Assembly: GCA_014237395.1 (NCBI GenBank)
Contig: JABZFP010000003.1
Location: 1 to 60,829 of the forward strand
Source of the DNA: Desulfobacteraceae bacterium
Lineage (GTDB): Bacteria; Desulfobacterota; Desulfobacteria; Desulfobacterales; UBA5852
Direction: 5' to 3'
Length of the DNA stretch: 60,829 nucleotides
Part shown: positions 28,150-37,552 of the stretch, piece by piece
Layout of the letters: each line of letters begins with the position of its first letter
Numbering within the stretch: the stretch's first letter is position 1
The notes under the pieces: generated by a model
Told to the model about the DNA's origin: nothing
Database searches by the model: none
What the model saw: the letters and a program-made list of their open reading frames with translations, nothing else
Translations under genes and position numbers: made by a program

Positions 28150-30078
28150 ATGCAACAAAAAAAAATTCGCATCGGTATTTTCGCTTCCAGCCAGTCCTTG
28201 ATCGAGCGCGTCCAGGTTCTGGCGGCCCGACAGCACGACCAGATTTTTATCAACACCCAGGGATTGGACGATGCCATCCCCGTAGCCCTGGAAATGGTCC
28301 GCAACGGCGTCGAAACGATTATCAGCCGGCGCGGCACCGCCCACCTGCTGCGTGAAAACCTGCGTATTCCGGTACTGTCTTTTCCGCACCGCTCTCTGGA
28401 TATCCTGATCAGCATGAAACAGGCCGCCGCATTGGGCGGTAAAATCCTGCTACCCGTATTTCGCCAGCAATGGAGCGGACTTCCCACCCTTGAGGACCTG
28501 CTTCAAATCGAGCTCATCCAGAAGGTCTACGAAGACAAGGCCAGTCTCAAGCGCATCATCGCCACCGCCTATGACGAAGGCTGCGAAATCGTTGTCGGTG
28601 GCAGCGTTACGCAGCAGATTGCCGAAGCGGAAGGTATCAAGTTCATCGAAATCCGAACCTCGGACGAGGATATCGCGGCGACAATTGAAGACGCTAAATC
28701 CATCGCCCTGAGCGCACGCGACCAGGAGGCCACCGCCCAGCGCTATCACGCTATCATCGACGCCGCCTCGGACGGCATTATCGCCGTGGACGAAGAGGGG
28801 CGCATCACCACCCTCAATGCCACGGCTGCCAGCACGCTCAAGCTCGACCGGGGAGAAATGACAGGCCGCCGCATTACCCAGATCATACCCGACTCCCCCA
28901 TCGATCGGGTCTTGCAAACCCAAAAACCGATTCATGACCGCCTGACCCGCATCGGCAAGGATCGCTATGTATTCAATTACCGCCCGGTGACCTTGGAAGG
29001 CACCGTTATCGGGGCGGTGTCAACCTTTCGGGATATCGGCAACGTCATGCGCTCCGAGCACGTGGTCCGGCGATCGCTGTCGAAAGGTCTTGTTGCTAAA
29101 TACGACTTTAACGATCTGATTCACGCCAGTCCCACCATGCGGGACGTGGTAAACATTGGCCGGCAGTATGCCGGTACGGAATCCACCATTCTCGTCATGG
29201 GGGAGACCGGCACCGGTAAAGAGATTTTTGTTCATGGTATTCACAGTCTCAGTCAACGTTCCAACCAGCCTTTTGTTTCCGTGAACTGCGCCGCCCTTCC
29301 CGAGCAACTGCTGGAAAGCGAACTTTTCGGATACGAAGAAGGGGCGTTTACGGGATCCAAGAAGGGCGGCAAGCCGGGTCGATTTGAGATCGCCCATCAG
29401 GGCACCATATTTCTGGACGAAATCGACTCGACGCCTGAAACCGTTCAAATCCGCCTGCTCCGGGTACTACAGGAAAAGGAAGTGATGCGCGTGGGCGGCG
29501 ACCGCAAAATCCCTGTCGATGTGCGCATTATCGCCGCCGCCAGCCGCGACTTGAATGCGGCGGTCCAGGAGGGAAAATTTCGGGCCGATCTCTTTTTTCG
29601 GCTGAATGTCCTGCGGCTGCAAATCCCCCCCCTGCGTCAACGCCAGGAAGATATCCCGCTCTTGCTGGATTATTTTATCCACCATTTTTCCAACCGCCAC
29701 AGCCTGGAACCGATCGCGCTGCCGGAGGCTTATCTGAAACGACTGATGCGCTATGGCTGGCCTGGCAATGTGCGCCAGTTGCGCAATTTTGCAGAACGCG
29801 TCGTGATGAACTGCAGCCTGCGCTGCAGCCCCGATACGCTGGAAATCCTTTTCCATGAGTTGATCCAGTACGGCACCCAACCGACGCAGGACATACCCGA
29901 ACCTGCGCCTGCGGCCGCACTCAAGGACCGCGTGAAAGTCCATTCCCAGGACAACGAACGGGTCATTATCCTGGAAGCCCTCGCGCAATGCCGTTATCAC
30001 AAGAACAAAGCCGCCGAACGCCTCGGCATCAGCCGCACCACCCTGTGGCGCAAAATCAGGGAACTCGGAATCGACTGA
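28150..30078 (+). CDS. PrpR-like sigma-54-dependent transcriptional activator
   Basis: 642 aa. The N-terminal PrpR_N ligand-binding domain (about 5-190) carries a VETIISRRGTAHLL segment. A PAS domain follows (about 200-310), then the AAA+ domain with Walker A GETGTGKE (about 352), the sigma-54 contact loop GAFTGS, and Walker B IFLDEIDS. A Fis-type HTH (NKAAERLGISRTTLWRKI) ends it. Homologues of this architecture sense 2-methylcitrate and similar acids in propionate catabolism, so the ligand here is probably a tricarboxylate (inference). The ATG at 28150 follows GGAG; an in-frame ATG at 28108 lies within the inverted repeat. Likely controls both flanking gene sets. Confidence 0.92.
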   Translation: MQQKKIRIGIFASSQSLIERVQVLAARQHDQIFINTQGLDDAIPVALEMVRNGVETIISRRGTAHLLRENLRIPVLSFPHRSLDILISMKQAAALGGKILLPVFRQQWSGLPTLEDLLQIELIQKVYEDKASLKRIIATAYDEGCEIVVGGSVTQQIAEAEGIKFIEIRTSDEDIAATIEDAKSIALSARDQEATAQRYHAIIDAASDGIIAVDEEGRITTLNATAASTLKLDRGEMTGRRITQIIPDSPIDRVLQTQKPIHDRLTRIGKDRYVFNYRPVTLEGTVIGAVSTFRDIGNVMRSEHVVRRSLSKGLVAKYDFNDLIHASPTMRDVVNIGRQYAGTESTILVMGETGTGKEIFVHGIHSLSQRSNQPFVSVNCAALPEQLLESELFGYEEGAFTGSKKGGKPGRFEIAHQGTIFLDEIDSTPETVQIRLLRVLQEKEVMRVGGDRKIPVDVRIIAAASRDLNAAVQEGKFRADLFFRLNVLRLQIPPLRQRQEDIPLLLDYFIHHFSNRHSLEPIALPEAYLKRLMRYGWPGNVRQLRNFAERVVMNCSLRCSPDTLEILFHELIQYGTQPTQDIPEPAPAAALKDRVKVHSQDNERVIILEALAQCRYHKNKAAERLGISRTTLWRKIRELGID

Positions 30079-30090
30079 TGGCCGGAAAGA

Positions 30091-30124
30091 AAAAGGTGCC
30101 AGGAAACCAACTGGCATTTTTTTT
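30091..30124 (+). terminator. Terminator of the activator gene, merged with a promoter
   Basis: TGCCAG (30097-30102) and CTGGCA (30111-30116) form a stem that can be extended by A-T and G-U pairs, followed by eight T. The 3' arm and the T-run are also the -24 element and spacer of the promoter at 30112-30127. Confidence 0.8.
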
Positions 30125-30127
30125 GCT
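30112..30127 (+). promoter_or_regulatory. Sigma-54 (-24/-12) promoter for the prpF-like operon
   Basis: TGGCAT-N6-TTGCT: GG at 30113-30114 and GC at 30125-30126 with exactly 10 bases between them, matching TGGCAYRNNNNTTGCW at all but one position (R7 is T). It lies 157 bases before the prpF-like ATG and directly after a sigma-54 activator gene. Expected transcript start near 30138. Confidence 0.7.
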
Positions 30128-30283
30128 GTTATCCTTTGCGGGATAATTTCCCATTTATGTTTCCATCGCGGATTCCGGCCTTTCCAGGACAGCGGCAATG
30201 AGCGTTGGCCACCCGCTTTCCCAGGCGACGCACCGTCGATATCCATAGGGCTTGATGCTTTCATAACGCAGGAGGACGCAACC

Positions 30284-31438
30284 ATGCAAAAACGTATCCC
30301 CGCGGTGTTAATGCGAGGGGGCACCAGTAAAGGATTGTTCTTTCACGACAATCACCTTCCATCCGATACCGATGCCCGCAACCGGGTCATTCTGGCCGCT
30401 TTTGGCAGTCCGGACCCCAACCGACGGCAGATCGACGGCGTTGGCGGCGGGGTCAGCACCACCAGCAAAGTGGCCATTATCAGCCCGTCCGAATCGCCGG
30501 ACTATGATGTCGTCTACAATTTCGGTCAGGTGTCCATCGATCGCCCCATTGTCGACTGGAAGGGCAACTGCGGCAATATTTCGTCGGCGGTAGGCCCGTT
30601 TGCCGTCGACGAGGGCCTGGTCAAGGCCGTTGCGCCGGTCACCCGCGTGCGCATCCACCAGTTGAATACCAATAAACTGATCACGGCCGATGTGCCCGTA
30701 AAAAACGGCCGCTTTGATGAACAGGGCGACTACGCCATTGCCGGTGTGCCGGGCACCCATGCGCGAGTTGCCCTGGGCTTTGCGGACCCGGGCGGGGCCC
30801 TGACCGGCAAACTCTTCCCGACCGGAAACCGCCGGGACACGATCGAGATGCCGGATCACGGGCCGGTCACCATCACCATCATCGATGCGGCCAACCCGGT
30901 CGTCCTGGTTCGGGCGGAAGACATCGGTCTGACCGGTGTCGAAATCGATGAGGTGGATACCAGCGTTGCGATCACGACCACCCTGGAAACCATCCGCTGC
31001 AAGGCCGCCGTTCTGATCGGTCTGGCGGCTTCCGAAGAGGAAGCCACACAGCGCAGCCAGGCCGTTCCCAAGGTCGCCTTCATCACGGCGGCCAAGCCTT
31101 ACACGACCACCGGCGGCGAGGCCATTACCGCGCAGGATGTCGATCTCGTGGGCCGGATCATGTCCATGGGGACCCTGCACCGTTCTTACGCCGTCAGCGG
31201 CGGCATTGCCACGGCCGGCGCGGCCATGATTCCAGGCACGGTGGCGTTCGATCTACTCAAAGAGGGTTCCCGCGGCAAAGGCTTGCTGCGTATTGGACAC
31301 CCGGGCGGTATGATCGACATCGGGGCGGTCATTGACGTCGAAGGCGATCGGTGTACCTACAGGGAGGCCGTGATCGGCCGCACCGCTCGTCGTCTGATGG
31401 AAGGATACGTCCTGGTGCCCGAAGCCTATTTCGAATAA
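30284..31438 (+). CDS. PrpF-family aconitate/methylaconitate isomerase-like protein
   Basis: 384 aa. MRGGTSKGLFF near the N-terminus, a CGNISSAVGPFAV segment in the first half and a GHPGGMIDIGAVID stretch near the end are PrpF-family text (diaminopimelate-epimerase fold). Known members move a double bond or isomerise cis/trans unsaturated tricarboxylates: 2-methylaconitate isomerase, trans-aconitate isomerase and 4-oxalomesaconate tautomerase. With TcuA/TcuB nearby, trans- to cis-aconitate is the simplest reading (inference). ATG preceded by AGGAGG. First gene after the sigma-54 promoter. Confidence 0.85.
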   Translation: MQKRIPAVLMRGGTSKGLFFHDNHLPSDTDARNRVILAAFGSPDPNRRQIDGVGGGVSTTSKVAIISPSESPDYDVVYNFGQVSIDRPIVDWKGNCGNISSAVGPFAVDEGLVKAVAPVTRVRIHQLNTNKLITADVPVKNGRFDEQGDYAIAGVPGTHARVALGFADPGGALTGKLFPTGNRRDTIEMPDHGPVTITIIDAANPVVLVRAEDIGLTGVEIDEVDTSVAITTTLETIRCKAAVLIGLAASEEEATQRSQAVPKVAFITAAKPYTTTGGEAITAQDVDLVGRIMSMGTLHRSYAVSGGIATAGAAMIPGTVAFDLLKEGSRGKGLLRIGHPGGMIDIGAVIDVEGDRCTYREAVIGRTARRLMEGYVLVPEAYFE

Positions 31439-31527
31439 CGTCCGGCCGGGCAGGCTGATGGCCCGCTGATCCAGATTTATTTATTCACGCCCAGCCACGA
31501 AACCTGAGCTCGAGAGAGGAAAACTGC

Positions 31528-32622
31528 ATGGCGAAAAGCTACTGGGTTGCTATCCTGCCGGGCGACGGTATTGGTCCTGAGATTGTCGACGCCACCCTGG
31601 ATGTGCTGGAAACCGTTCAGGAGCTCTCAGGGCAATTCTCCCTGATCTACGAGTTCCACCAGGCCGGCGCCGGCTGTTACCGGGAAACCGGCAAACCGAT
31701 TACGGACGAAGCCCTGGAGGCGTTTCAACGCGCCAACGCGACCCTGAAAGGTCCGGTTGGGTTGCCGGACGTCCGCAAGCCGGACGGAACCGAAGCCGGA
31801 TTGCTGGGCGGCGTGCTGCGCGTCGACTTCGACCTCTACGCCAACGTGCGCCCGATCCGTTTGTTTCCGAACGTCCTGACACCGCTTGCCGCCAACGATC
31901 CCGACAGTATCGACTACATCATCCTGCGCGAGAGCAGCGAGGGGCTCTACCTGTCCCGGGGCGTCGGTCTGAAGACCCGGGATGCCGCCACCGACAGCAT
32001 GATGATGACCCGTCGGGGCTGCGAACGCATTTCCCGCTACGCGTTTCGTCTGTCCATGGAGAAAGGACGGGGCGCCCCGGAAGATGGTCGCCGGCGCGTC
32101 ACCCTTGTCGACAAAAGCAATGTTCTCCGATCGTTCGCTTTTTTCAGGGACATCTTTCTCCACACGGCCGCCGACTTTCCCGCGGTCGAGACCGAATGCC
32201 TTTACATGGATGCCGCCGCTGCGGCTCTGGTCAATCGTCCCGGGCATTTTCAGATTATCGTGACCGAAAATATGTTCGGCGATATTCTAAGCGATCTGGG
32301 GGGCGCCACCATCGGTGGGCTGGGCATGTGCCCGGCGGCCAATATTGGTGACCGTCTGGCCTATTTCGAACCAATCCACGGCTCGGCCCCGGATATCGCC
32401 GGACAACGTCTGGCCAACCCCACCTCCCAGATTCTGGCCGCGGCCATGATGCTGAAACACCTGGGCGAAGCAGAGGCCGCCGAACAACTGGAAAACGCCG
32501 TCTGGAATTTGTATGCTCAGAAGCGTATTCCCCTGATGCCCACGGGGGCTGTCAAGGGCGGGGCCTCACTTGTCGCCAAGGAACTGAAAGCAGTCCTCAA
32601 ATCAACTGGAGCGCATGCCTGA
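31528..32622 (+). CDS. Isocitrate/isopropylmalate-type beta-decarboxylating dehydrogenase
   Basis: 364 aa with AILPGDGIGPEIV at the N-terminus, the Arg-containing substrate segment YANVRPIRLFP, the KSNVLR helix and the C-terminal metal site MFGDILSDLGG then GLGMCPAANIGD and HGSAPDIAGQ. It is a paralogue of icd in this window but closer in length and text to tartrate/3-isopropylmalate dehydrogenases. The substrate is probably a 2-hydroxyacid with a beta-carboxylate derived from the island's tricarboxylate. 89 bases after the PrpF-like gene. Confidence 0.85.
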   Translation: MAKSYWVAILPGDGIGPEIVDATLDVLETVQELSGQFSLIYEFHQAGAGCYRETGKPITDEALEAFQRANATLKGPVGLPDVRKPDGTEAGLLGGVLRVDFDLYANVRPIRLFPNVLTPLAANDPDSIDYIILRESSEGLYLSRGVGLKTRDAATDSMMMTRRGCERISRYAFRLSMEKGRGAPEDGRRRVTLVDKSNVLRSFAFFRDIFLHTAADFPAVETECLYMDAAAAALVNRPGHFQIIVTENMFGDILSDLGGATIGGLGMCPAANIGDRLAYFEPIHGSAPDIAGQRLANPTSQILAAAMMLKHLGEAEAAEQLENAVWNLYAQKRIPLMPTGAVKGGASLVAKELKAVLKSTGAHA

Positions 32623-32657
32623 TCGCGCAACCGCCCCTTACCGGAAAGGAACGCCCC

Positions 32658-33152
32658 ATGAATCCAAATCTCGGCTGGCTGGTCTATATCGTGCTGGGCA
32701 CCCTTGGGGGGATAGCAGGCGCACGGCTTAAAATACCCGCCGGCAGCCTGATCGTGGCCATGCTGACCATCATCGTCTTCAAACTGATCACGACAACCCA
32801 CTGGGAGATGCCCCGGGGGTTCAACTTTGTGCTGCAGGTTGCATTGGGCATCATGGTAGGGGCCTCTTTCCAGCCGGCCATGGTGCCGGTGCTCAAAAAA
32901 ATATTCTTCCCCGTGCTGGCCTCCACCGTCACCCTGGTCGGCGTCGGTATCCTGTTGTCGATTATCTTCACCCGGATGGGTGTCCTGGATGCGCCTTCGG
33001 CCTATCTCGGCACCAGCCCCGGTGCCATGAGTGCCCTGATCGTGCTGGCTTTCGAGAGTGGGTCCAGTCCCACCCTGGTGGTCTGTTTTCACTTCTTCCG
33101 CGTGGTCTTTGTTATCCTCACAGCACCCCTGTTCCTAAAATTCTTCTCCTGA
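32658..33152 (+). CDS. AbrB-type membrane protein, single-repeat length
   Basis: 164-aa hydrophobic protein of the AbrB (COG3180, PF05145) group. Spans include LVYIVLGTLGGIAGA, GSLIVAMLTIIVFKLI, FVLQVALGIMVGASF and PVLASTVTLVGVGILLSIIF, and GTSPGAMSALIVLAFESG is the family motif. Full-length members carry two such repeats in about 350 aa; this has one, so it probably dimerises. Family function is unclear (the name comes from E. coli AbrB, not the Bacillus regulator). Last gene of the plus-strand operon. The stop codon TGA is the first three bases of a palindromic repeat. Confidence 0.8.
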   Translation: MNPNLGWLVYIVLGTLGGIAGARLKIPAGSLIVAMLTIIVFKLITTTHWEMPRGFNFVLQVALGIMVGASFQPAMVPVLKKIFFPVLASTVTLVGVGILLSIIFTRMGVLDAPSAYLGTSPGAMSALIVLAFESGSSPTLVVCFHFFRVVFVILTAPLFLKFFS

Positions 33153-33274
33153 CGGGTTCGTAAAAAGCGCGATATCTTCGTTACGCTTCAGCCCTCGTCA
33201 TTGCGGCGTACATAAGTACGCCTCACTCCTCGGGCTTCGCAAGCCTTGATCTCGCGCTTTTTACGAACCCGCCT
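33150..33274. repeat. Palindromic intergenic repeat, copy 2
   Basis: Perfect 20-base arms at 33153-33172 and 33252-33271 (starting CGGGTTCGTAAAAAG) enclose GGCGTAC-ATAA-GTACGCC (33205-33222). The left tip TGACGG includes the stop codon of the AbrB-like gene. Downstream, CGAAAAAA-TCATA-TTTTTTCG (33285-33306 region) is a separate A+T-rich hairpin. Confidence 0.88.
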
Positions 33275-33440
33275 GAAATTTATACGAAAAAATCATATTT
33301 TTTCGCATGCGATTAGAAGAACAATTCAAACAAAATCATTCGGGAATGACAGCACGTCGCTATAGGATGCACCAGTGGCGGGTTAAATGAGGAAGAATAC
33401 AATCCTGGATCAGGCTGACAATAGCAAAATTAATCCGCTT

Positions 33441-34319
33441 TTATTCCGATCTGTCTTCCCGGACCGGGATGCGCGACTCGCAGGGCACCTTGGTCTGGCA
33501 CAGGCCGCAGCCCTTGCCTTCGAAACCGTAGCGGTTTTTCACAAAGGGCATGGTTTCCTGCCGAATGTAGGCTTTGCAACGTACTTTGTCGTGCCCCGCG
33601 GCCGTGATGGCGCCGGCCGGGCAGCGCTGCATGCATTTGCCGCAAATCCCTTTGGCGTGGAAGAGACAATAGGCCTGATGGTTGTCGTAGGGTCGCGGCG
33701 AGGGTTCCACCCGGATCCGGGCCACGACCGATCCCACCCGCATGGCTTTCCCCAGGGGCGTTATCAGGCCGTCGCTGAGCCCGAAGGTCCCCAACCCGCA
33801 GGCGTAGGCGGCATGGCGCTCCGACCAGGTGGAGGCATAGCCGTGTTTGGGCGATTCTCTTTTCTCCCATTGGGGCGACAGCATCGGCGCCACGGCCCGT
33901 ATGCCGGCCTCACCCAGCAGATCGACCACATGCTGCCGCAGCTTGGCATTGAACATTTCGCCGTAGGTGCGGGCCCGGGTCCAGCGCTCGGCAGGGAATT
34001 GCTTCTCCCGGCGGTTGTCGGCCTTGGTGGCACGGGTCTGGGGCAGAACCCAGCTGATGACCGTCAGGGCGTCCGCGGTTGCCGGGCAATCCGGAAACGT
34101 TTGCGCGAACACCTCCAGGGGCGTCCAGTGGAACGGACCGACATGGTCCTTGTAGGCATCGAACAAAGGATCGTTCCCCCCTGCAAACCCCACCAGGGGT
34201 GTATCAAAAGCCCTTTCCTTATCCGGATCCTGCAGATGGTTGTCCGGCGAATGATCCACAAAGTGCCGGATAGCGGCCGGAATCCAATCAGATGGGTTTT
34301 CCTTGCGTTTATCCGTCAT
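33441..34319 (-). CDS. QueG-like iron-sulfur protein
   Basis: 292 aa if started at the ATG at 34319 (the frame is open to 34382). The C-terminal third has two cluster motifs: GKCMQRCPAGAI with a preceding Cys, and CGLCQTKVPCESRIP. This dicluster ferredoxin fold, and the internal YACGLGTFGLSDGLITPLG, resemble epoxyqueuosine reductase QueG and related corrinoid-dependent reductases. At 292 aa it is shorter than QueG and lacks the HEAT region. Its place beside tcuB suggests a redox role in the island, but this is uncertain. Confidence 0.75.
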   Translation of the reverse strand: MTDKRKENPSDWIPAAIRHFVDHSPDNHLQDPDKERAFDTPLVGFAGGNDPLFDAYKDHVGPFHWTPLEVFAQTFPDCPATADALTVISWVLPQTRATKADNRREKQFPAERWTRARTYGEMFNAKLRQHVVDLLGEAGIRAVAPMLSPQWEKRESPKHGYASTWSERHAAYACGLGTFGLSDGLITPLGKAMRVGSVVARIRVEPSPRPYDNHQAYCLFHAKGICGKCMQRCPAGAITAAGHDKVRCKAYIRQETMPFVKNRYGFEGKGCGLCQTKVPCESRIPVREDRSE

Positions 34320-34408
34320 CGGTTTCCCGTCCCTTCGCTGCGCTGTTGCCGTGGATTCCCCAGGAACGATGCACAGCTTCATTTTCGATGGTTTTAAAGG
34401 CCGACTTG

Positions 34409-35509
34409 TCAGTTGTTTTCACGGGCCTGCTCGATGGCGTTTTTGACCAGGGCGCCGTAGCGATAAAACCCATGGACGAACTTGCCGTAAGGCATGCTGA
34501 TGAAAAGTCCCAGCACGAATCCGATGTGCACGATGAGCAGGGTTCCCATGAGCGGCGTGGCCCGCAAGCATAGCAGCAGCAGACCCGTCAGGCTCGTCAG
34601 AAAAAGAAGCACCGTGAAAACCATGTCCATGTCGAGTGTTTCAGGGGCGGCCGGATCCCGGTCCATCTGCCGCTTGAGATAAAGAAGGCCGCCTGTCCCT
34701 GCCAGCAGCGCCAGCCCTCCCAGCGTACCCAGGAGGACGGGCCAACTCCAGAAGGGATAGGGCGCGGGTCGGTGCAGAAGGTGGTCATAGCCAAAAGCGA
34801 CCGTGGTGGACGCCAGGCACAGCATGAAACCGTAAAACACCGCGTGGTGCAAGTAACGCCGGATCATGCTGAACCGATCGTCCGGGTAGTTGCATCCGTA
34901 ACCGCCGCCGTCCAGATATTTGAGACGCAGCACGTCCCAGATCGCCTGCCGATGAGCCGGCCAGTGTTTTAGTTCCTGTGGCGTGCCGCCAACCGTCCGC
35001 CACTGGGTTGCGAACCCTTTCCACAGGCTGATCAGCACGAAGATCGCCAGCGCCATGAAGGGCACCACCATGGCCGCATAGGGGATCACCCGGTAAAAAG
35101 CCCCCGCCCCCGTATGGGTGCCGAAAACCACATCATGCCCCTGAAACAGGAGGGTCAGCAGCGACACGGTTACGACACTGAGTGCCGTTATCAACGCGAC
35201 CAGAAGACCGTTGTTCTGAAAAAAGCTTTTCATCGCATGCGGCCAGCTATACTCACGGTAGGTTTCCAGGCGCAGCTCCGCCATGGTTCGGGGGACATTG
35301 AGGGCGAACGTATGCGGCGGCGCATATTGGCAGGCGTAGTAGCAGTCCCGGCAGTTGTGGCAGAGATTGGCCAGATATTTGAGATCCTCGTCGGAAAACG
35401 TCCGTCGGAGCTCCATGGCCGGGAAAACGGCGCAAAACCCTTCGCAATAGCGGCAGGCGTTGCAGATGGTCATCACCCGATCAGCTTCCTTTAAGATTGT
35501 CGATGACAT
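34409..35509 (-). CDS. tcuB: Tricarballylate utilisation protein TcuB
   Basis: Membrane iron-sulfur/heme-type protein that reoxidises the FADH2 of TcuA and passes electrons to the quinone pool. 366 aa. Two cysteine clusters are C16, C19, C22, C26 and C50, C53, C56, C60. About six spans follow, with histidines such as YLHHAVFYGF suited to heme or quinone. The ATG at 35509 with AGGAGG upstream lies inside tcuA (29-base overlap), so the two are co-translated. Family known from Salmonella tricarballylate catabolism. Confidence 0.9.
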   Translation of the reverse strand: MSSTILKEADRVMTICNACRYCEGFCAVFPAMELRRTFSDEDLKYLANLCHNCRDCYYACQYAPPHTFALNVPRTMAELRLETYREYSWPHAMKSFFQNNGLLVALITALSVVTVSLLTLLFQGHDVVFGTHTGAGAFYRVIPYAAMVVPFMALAIFVLISLWKGFATQWRTVGGTPQELKHWPAHRQAIWDVLRLKYLDGGGYGCNYPDDRFSMIRRYLHHAVFYGFMLCLASTTVAFGYDHLLHRPAPYPFWSWPVLLGTLGGLALLAGTGGLLYLKRQMDRDPAAPETLDMDMVFTVLLFLTSLTGLLLLCLRATPLMGTLLIVHIGFVLGLFISMPYGKFVHGFYRYGALVKNAIEQARENN

Positions 35510-36914
35510 GATGCACCGCCTCCTTTCCTGCAATGCGGCCAAAAACCGTACCAATGGTCATCCCGAACCCGGCCATGTAGCCCTGGCCCAGGATGTTGCC
35601 GGACATGATTTCGCCGGCGGCGAAGATATTGGGCGCCGGTGTGCCGTCTTGCAGGATCACCTGGGCGCGCTCGTTGACCGCCACCCCAAGATAGGTAAAA
35701 GTGATGCCGGGCCGCAGGGGATACCCGTAAAAGGGCGGCGAATCCAGCGGCCGGGCCCAGTGGCTCTTGGGCGGCGTCAGCCCTTCGGTGACGCAATCGT
35801 CCAGCTCGCCGGCATCGAAGGTCCCGGGCCGGGTCGCAGCGTTGAAGTTTTCCACGGTCTTCTCGAGCAAATCCGGATCAAGCTCGAGTTTTTCCGCCAG
35901 TTCCCGAATGGATTGCGCTTCGATCGGCGGAAACACCGAAGGCATAAACAAATCAATCGATTTGGCGTCGATGATGGAATAGGCAATCTGATCCGATTGT
36001 TGTGCCACCAGACGGCCCCAGATGGCGTATCGTTTGGGCCAGAAATCTTCTCCCTCGTCGTAAAATCGCACCGCGTCTCTGTTGACAACGATGCCGAAGG
36101 AAACGCAATCCAGCCGGGTGACGATCCCACCATCGAATTTGGGTGCCCGGGCATCGATGGCCACCGCATGGCACTGCCGGGGGTCGCCCACGGACTGGGC
36201 GCCATTGTCGAGCAGCACCCGCAGCATGCGCCCCTTGTCGAACGGGGTGCCGCGGATGATGAAGTTATCGGCCGCTTCCCCCCAATACTCCCGGAGCCAG
36301 TCGATGTTGGCCTGGAATCCGCCGGAGGCCACCACCACCGCCCGGGCCTCCACGGTACGGGCAACACCGGCGGTCTCGTAGGTGGCGGACACGAAATGCC
36401 CGTCCACTATTGCCAGATCGCGCACATCGGCATCGTACTGAATGAGAACACCCAAGCGCTCGGCCGTCAGGTAGTAGGCGTTCATGAGGGCTTTGCCGCC
36501 TCCCAGAAAAAAAGCATTGGTCCGGGACAGATGAAGGGTACCGCGCATGGAAGGCTGGAACTTGCATCCGTGCTGCTCCATCCACGCGCCGACATTGTTC
36601 GACGCACGGATGGTAACGCGCGCCAGATCCTCATTGGTTTTCCCGCCGGTCACACGAAGCAGGTCTTCCCAGAACTCGTCCTCCTTGTAGGGCCCTGTCA
36701 GAACGGCGTTCGCGCTGTCATGAAGATAGCGAAGATTGCGGGTATGCCGGCTGTTGCCGCCCCGAAACTCCCGGGGCGCACCTTCCAGCACCAATACGGT
36801 CGCACCCGCCTCCCTGGCGGTCATGGCGGCGCATAAGGCCGCATTTCCGCCGCCGATGACCAGCACATCGATCGGTTCTGAGGAACCGACGGATGGTGAC
36901 GCTCCAGTTCTCAT
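35481..36914 (-). CDS. tcuA: FAD-dependent tricarballylate dehydrogenase TcuA
   Basis: Oxidises tricarballylate to cis-aconitate. 477 aa. The Rossmann FAD motif is VLVIGGGNAALCAA (Gly21-23) with GGNSRHTRNLRY, and the C-terminal FAD contacts lie in VNERAQVILQDGTP...NIFAAGEIMSGNILGQGY. This is fumarate-reductase-like architecture without a heme domain. The second of two adjacent ATGs (36914) has the better distance to AGGAG. Partner of tcuB downstream. Confidence 0.9.
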   Translation of the reverse strand: MRTGASPSVGSSEPIDVLVIGGGNAALCAAMTAREAGATVLVLEGAPREFRGGNSRHTRNLRYLHDSANAVLTGPYKEDEFWEDLLRVTGGKTNEDLARVTIRASNNVGAWMEQHGCKFQPSMRGTLHLSRTNAFFLGGGKALMNAYYLTAERLGVLIQYDADVRDLAIVDGHFVSATYETAGVARTVEARAVVVASGGFQANIDWLREYWGEAADNFIIRGTPFDKGRMLRVLLDNGAQSVGDPRQCHAVAIDARAPKFDGGIVTRLDCVSFGIVVNRDAVRFYDEGEDFWPKRYAIWGRLVAQQSDQIAYSIIDAKSIDLFMPSVFPPIEAQSIRELAEKLELDPDLLEKTVENFNAATRPGTFDAGELDDCVTEGLTPPKSHWARPLDSPPFYGYPLRPGITFTYLGVAVNERAQVILQDGTPAPNIFAAGEIMSGNILGQGYMAGFGMTIGTVFGRIAGKEAVHHVIDNLKGS

Positions 36915-37046
36915 CATTTCTCCTTATCTCTCCACTGGGCCTTCCATCTTCCGCGTCAAACAAGCCAGACGACGAAATGGCTCATGGCAATGTCCGGCGG
37001 CCCAATTGACATAGCGATAGAACTGTCCAAGCCGCCCTCTGCCCGT

Positions 37047-37526
37047 TTATCCTACAGGCAGTTCACGACTAGCAACGACAATGCCATCCTCGTCGCAATA
37101 GACCCAATTGCCCGGCGTAAAGCAAACGGTTCCGAATTCAACCGGCACGTCCACTTCGCCGACCCCATGCTTTTGACTTTTTCGGGGATTGCTCCCCAGC
37201 GCCTTGACGCCGAAATCCATGGTGCCGATGGTAACCGTGTCACGCACGGCGCCATGGATCACCACCCCGGACCATCCATTGGTTCGGCCCAGTTCGGCAA
37301 TCAGATCCCCCATAAGGGCCGTTTCCAACGATCCGGCCCCATCAATAACCAGCACCCCCCCGTTTCCCGGTGTGGACATCAGTTGCTTGACCAGCACGTT
37401 GTCATTGCGGCATTTCACGGTCCGGCAGGGCCCGTAAAAAGCGGCGACGCTGCCATAATTGCGAAATTGCAGCGTGCAGCTCTGCAGCTCATCTTGAAAG
37501 TCGTCCATCAAATCCGCCGTTTTCAT
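37047..37526 (-). CDS. RraA-like aldolase/decarboxylase
   Basis: 159 aa of the RraA/HMG-aldolase superfamily. GDLIAELGRTNGWSGVVIHG followed by AVRD is the active-site block (conserved Gly-Arg-Asp for metal and substrate), with the closing VHCD-like NWVYCDEDGIVV. Catabolic members cleave 4-hydroxy-4-methyl- or 4-carboxy-4-hydroxy-2-oxoacids to pyruvate, or decarboxylate oxaloacetate. The setting among tricarboxylate genes favours an enzyme rather than an RNase E regulator. ATG at 37526 with GAGGTG upstream. Confidence 0.85.
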   Translation of the reverse strand: MKTADLMDDFQDELQSCTLQFRNYGSVAAFYGPCRTVKCRNDNVLVKQLMSTPGNGGVLVIDGAGSLETALMGDLIAELGRTNGWSGVVIHGAVRDTVTIGTMDFGVKALGSNPRKSQKHGVGEVDVPVEFGTVCFTPGNWVYCDEDGIVVASRELPVG

Positions 37527-37552
37527 ATTTTCACCTCTCATCCAAGTGGAAT

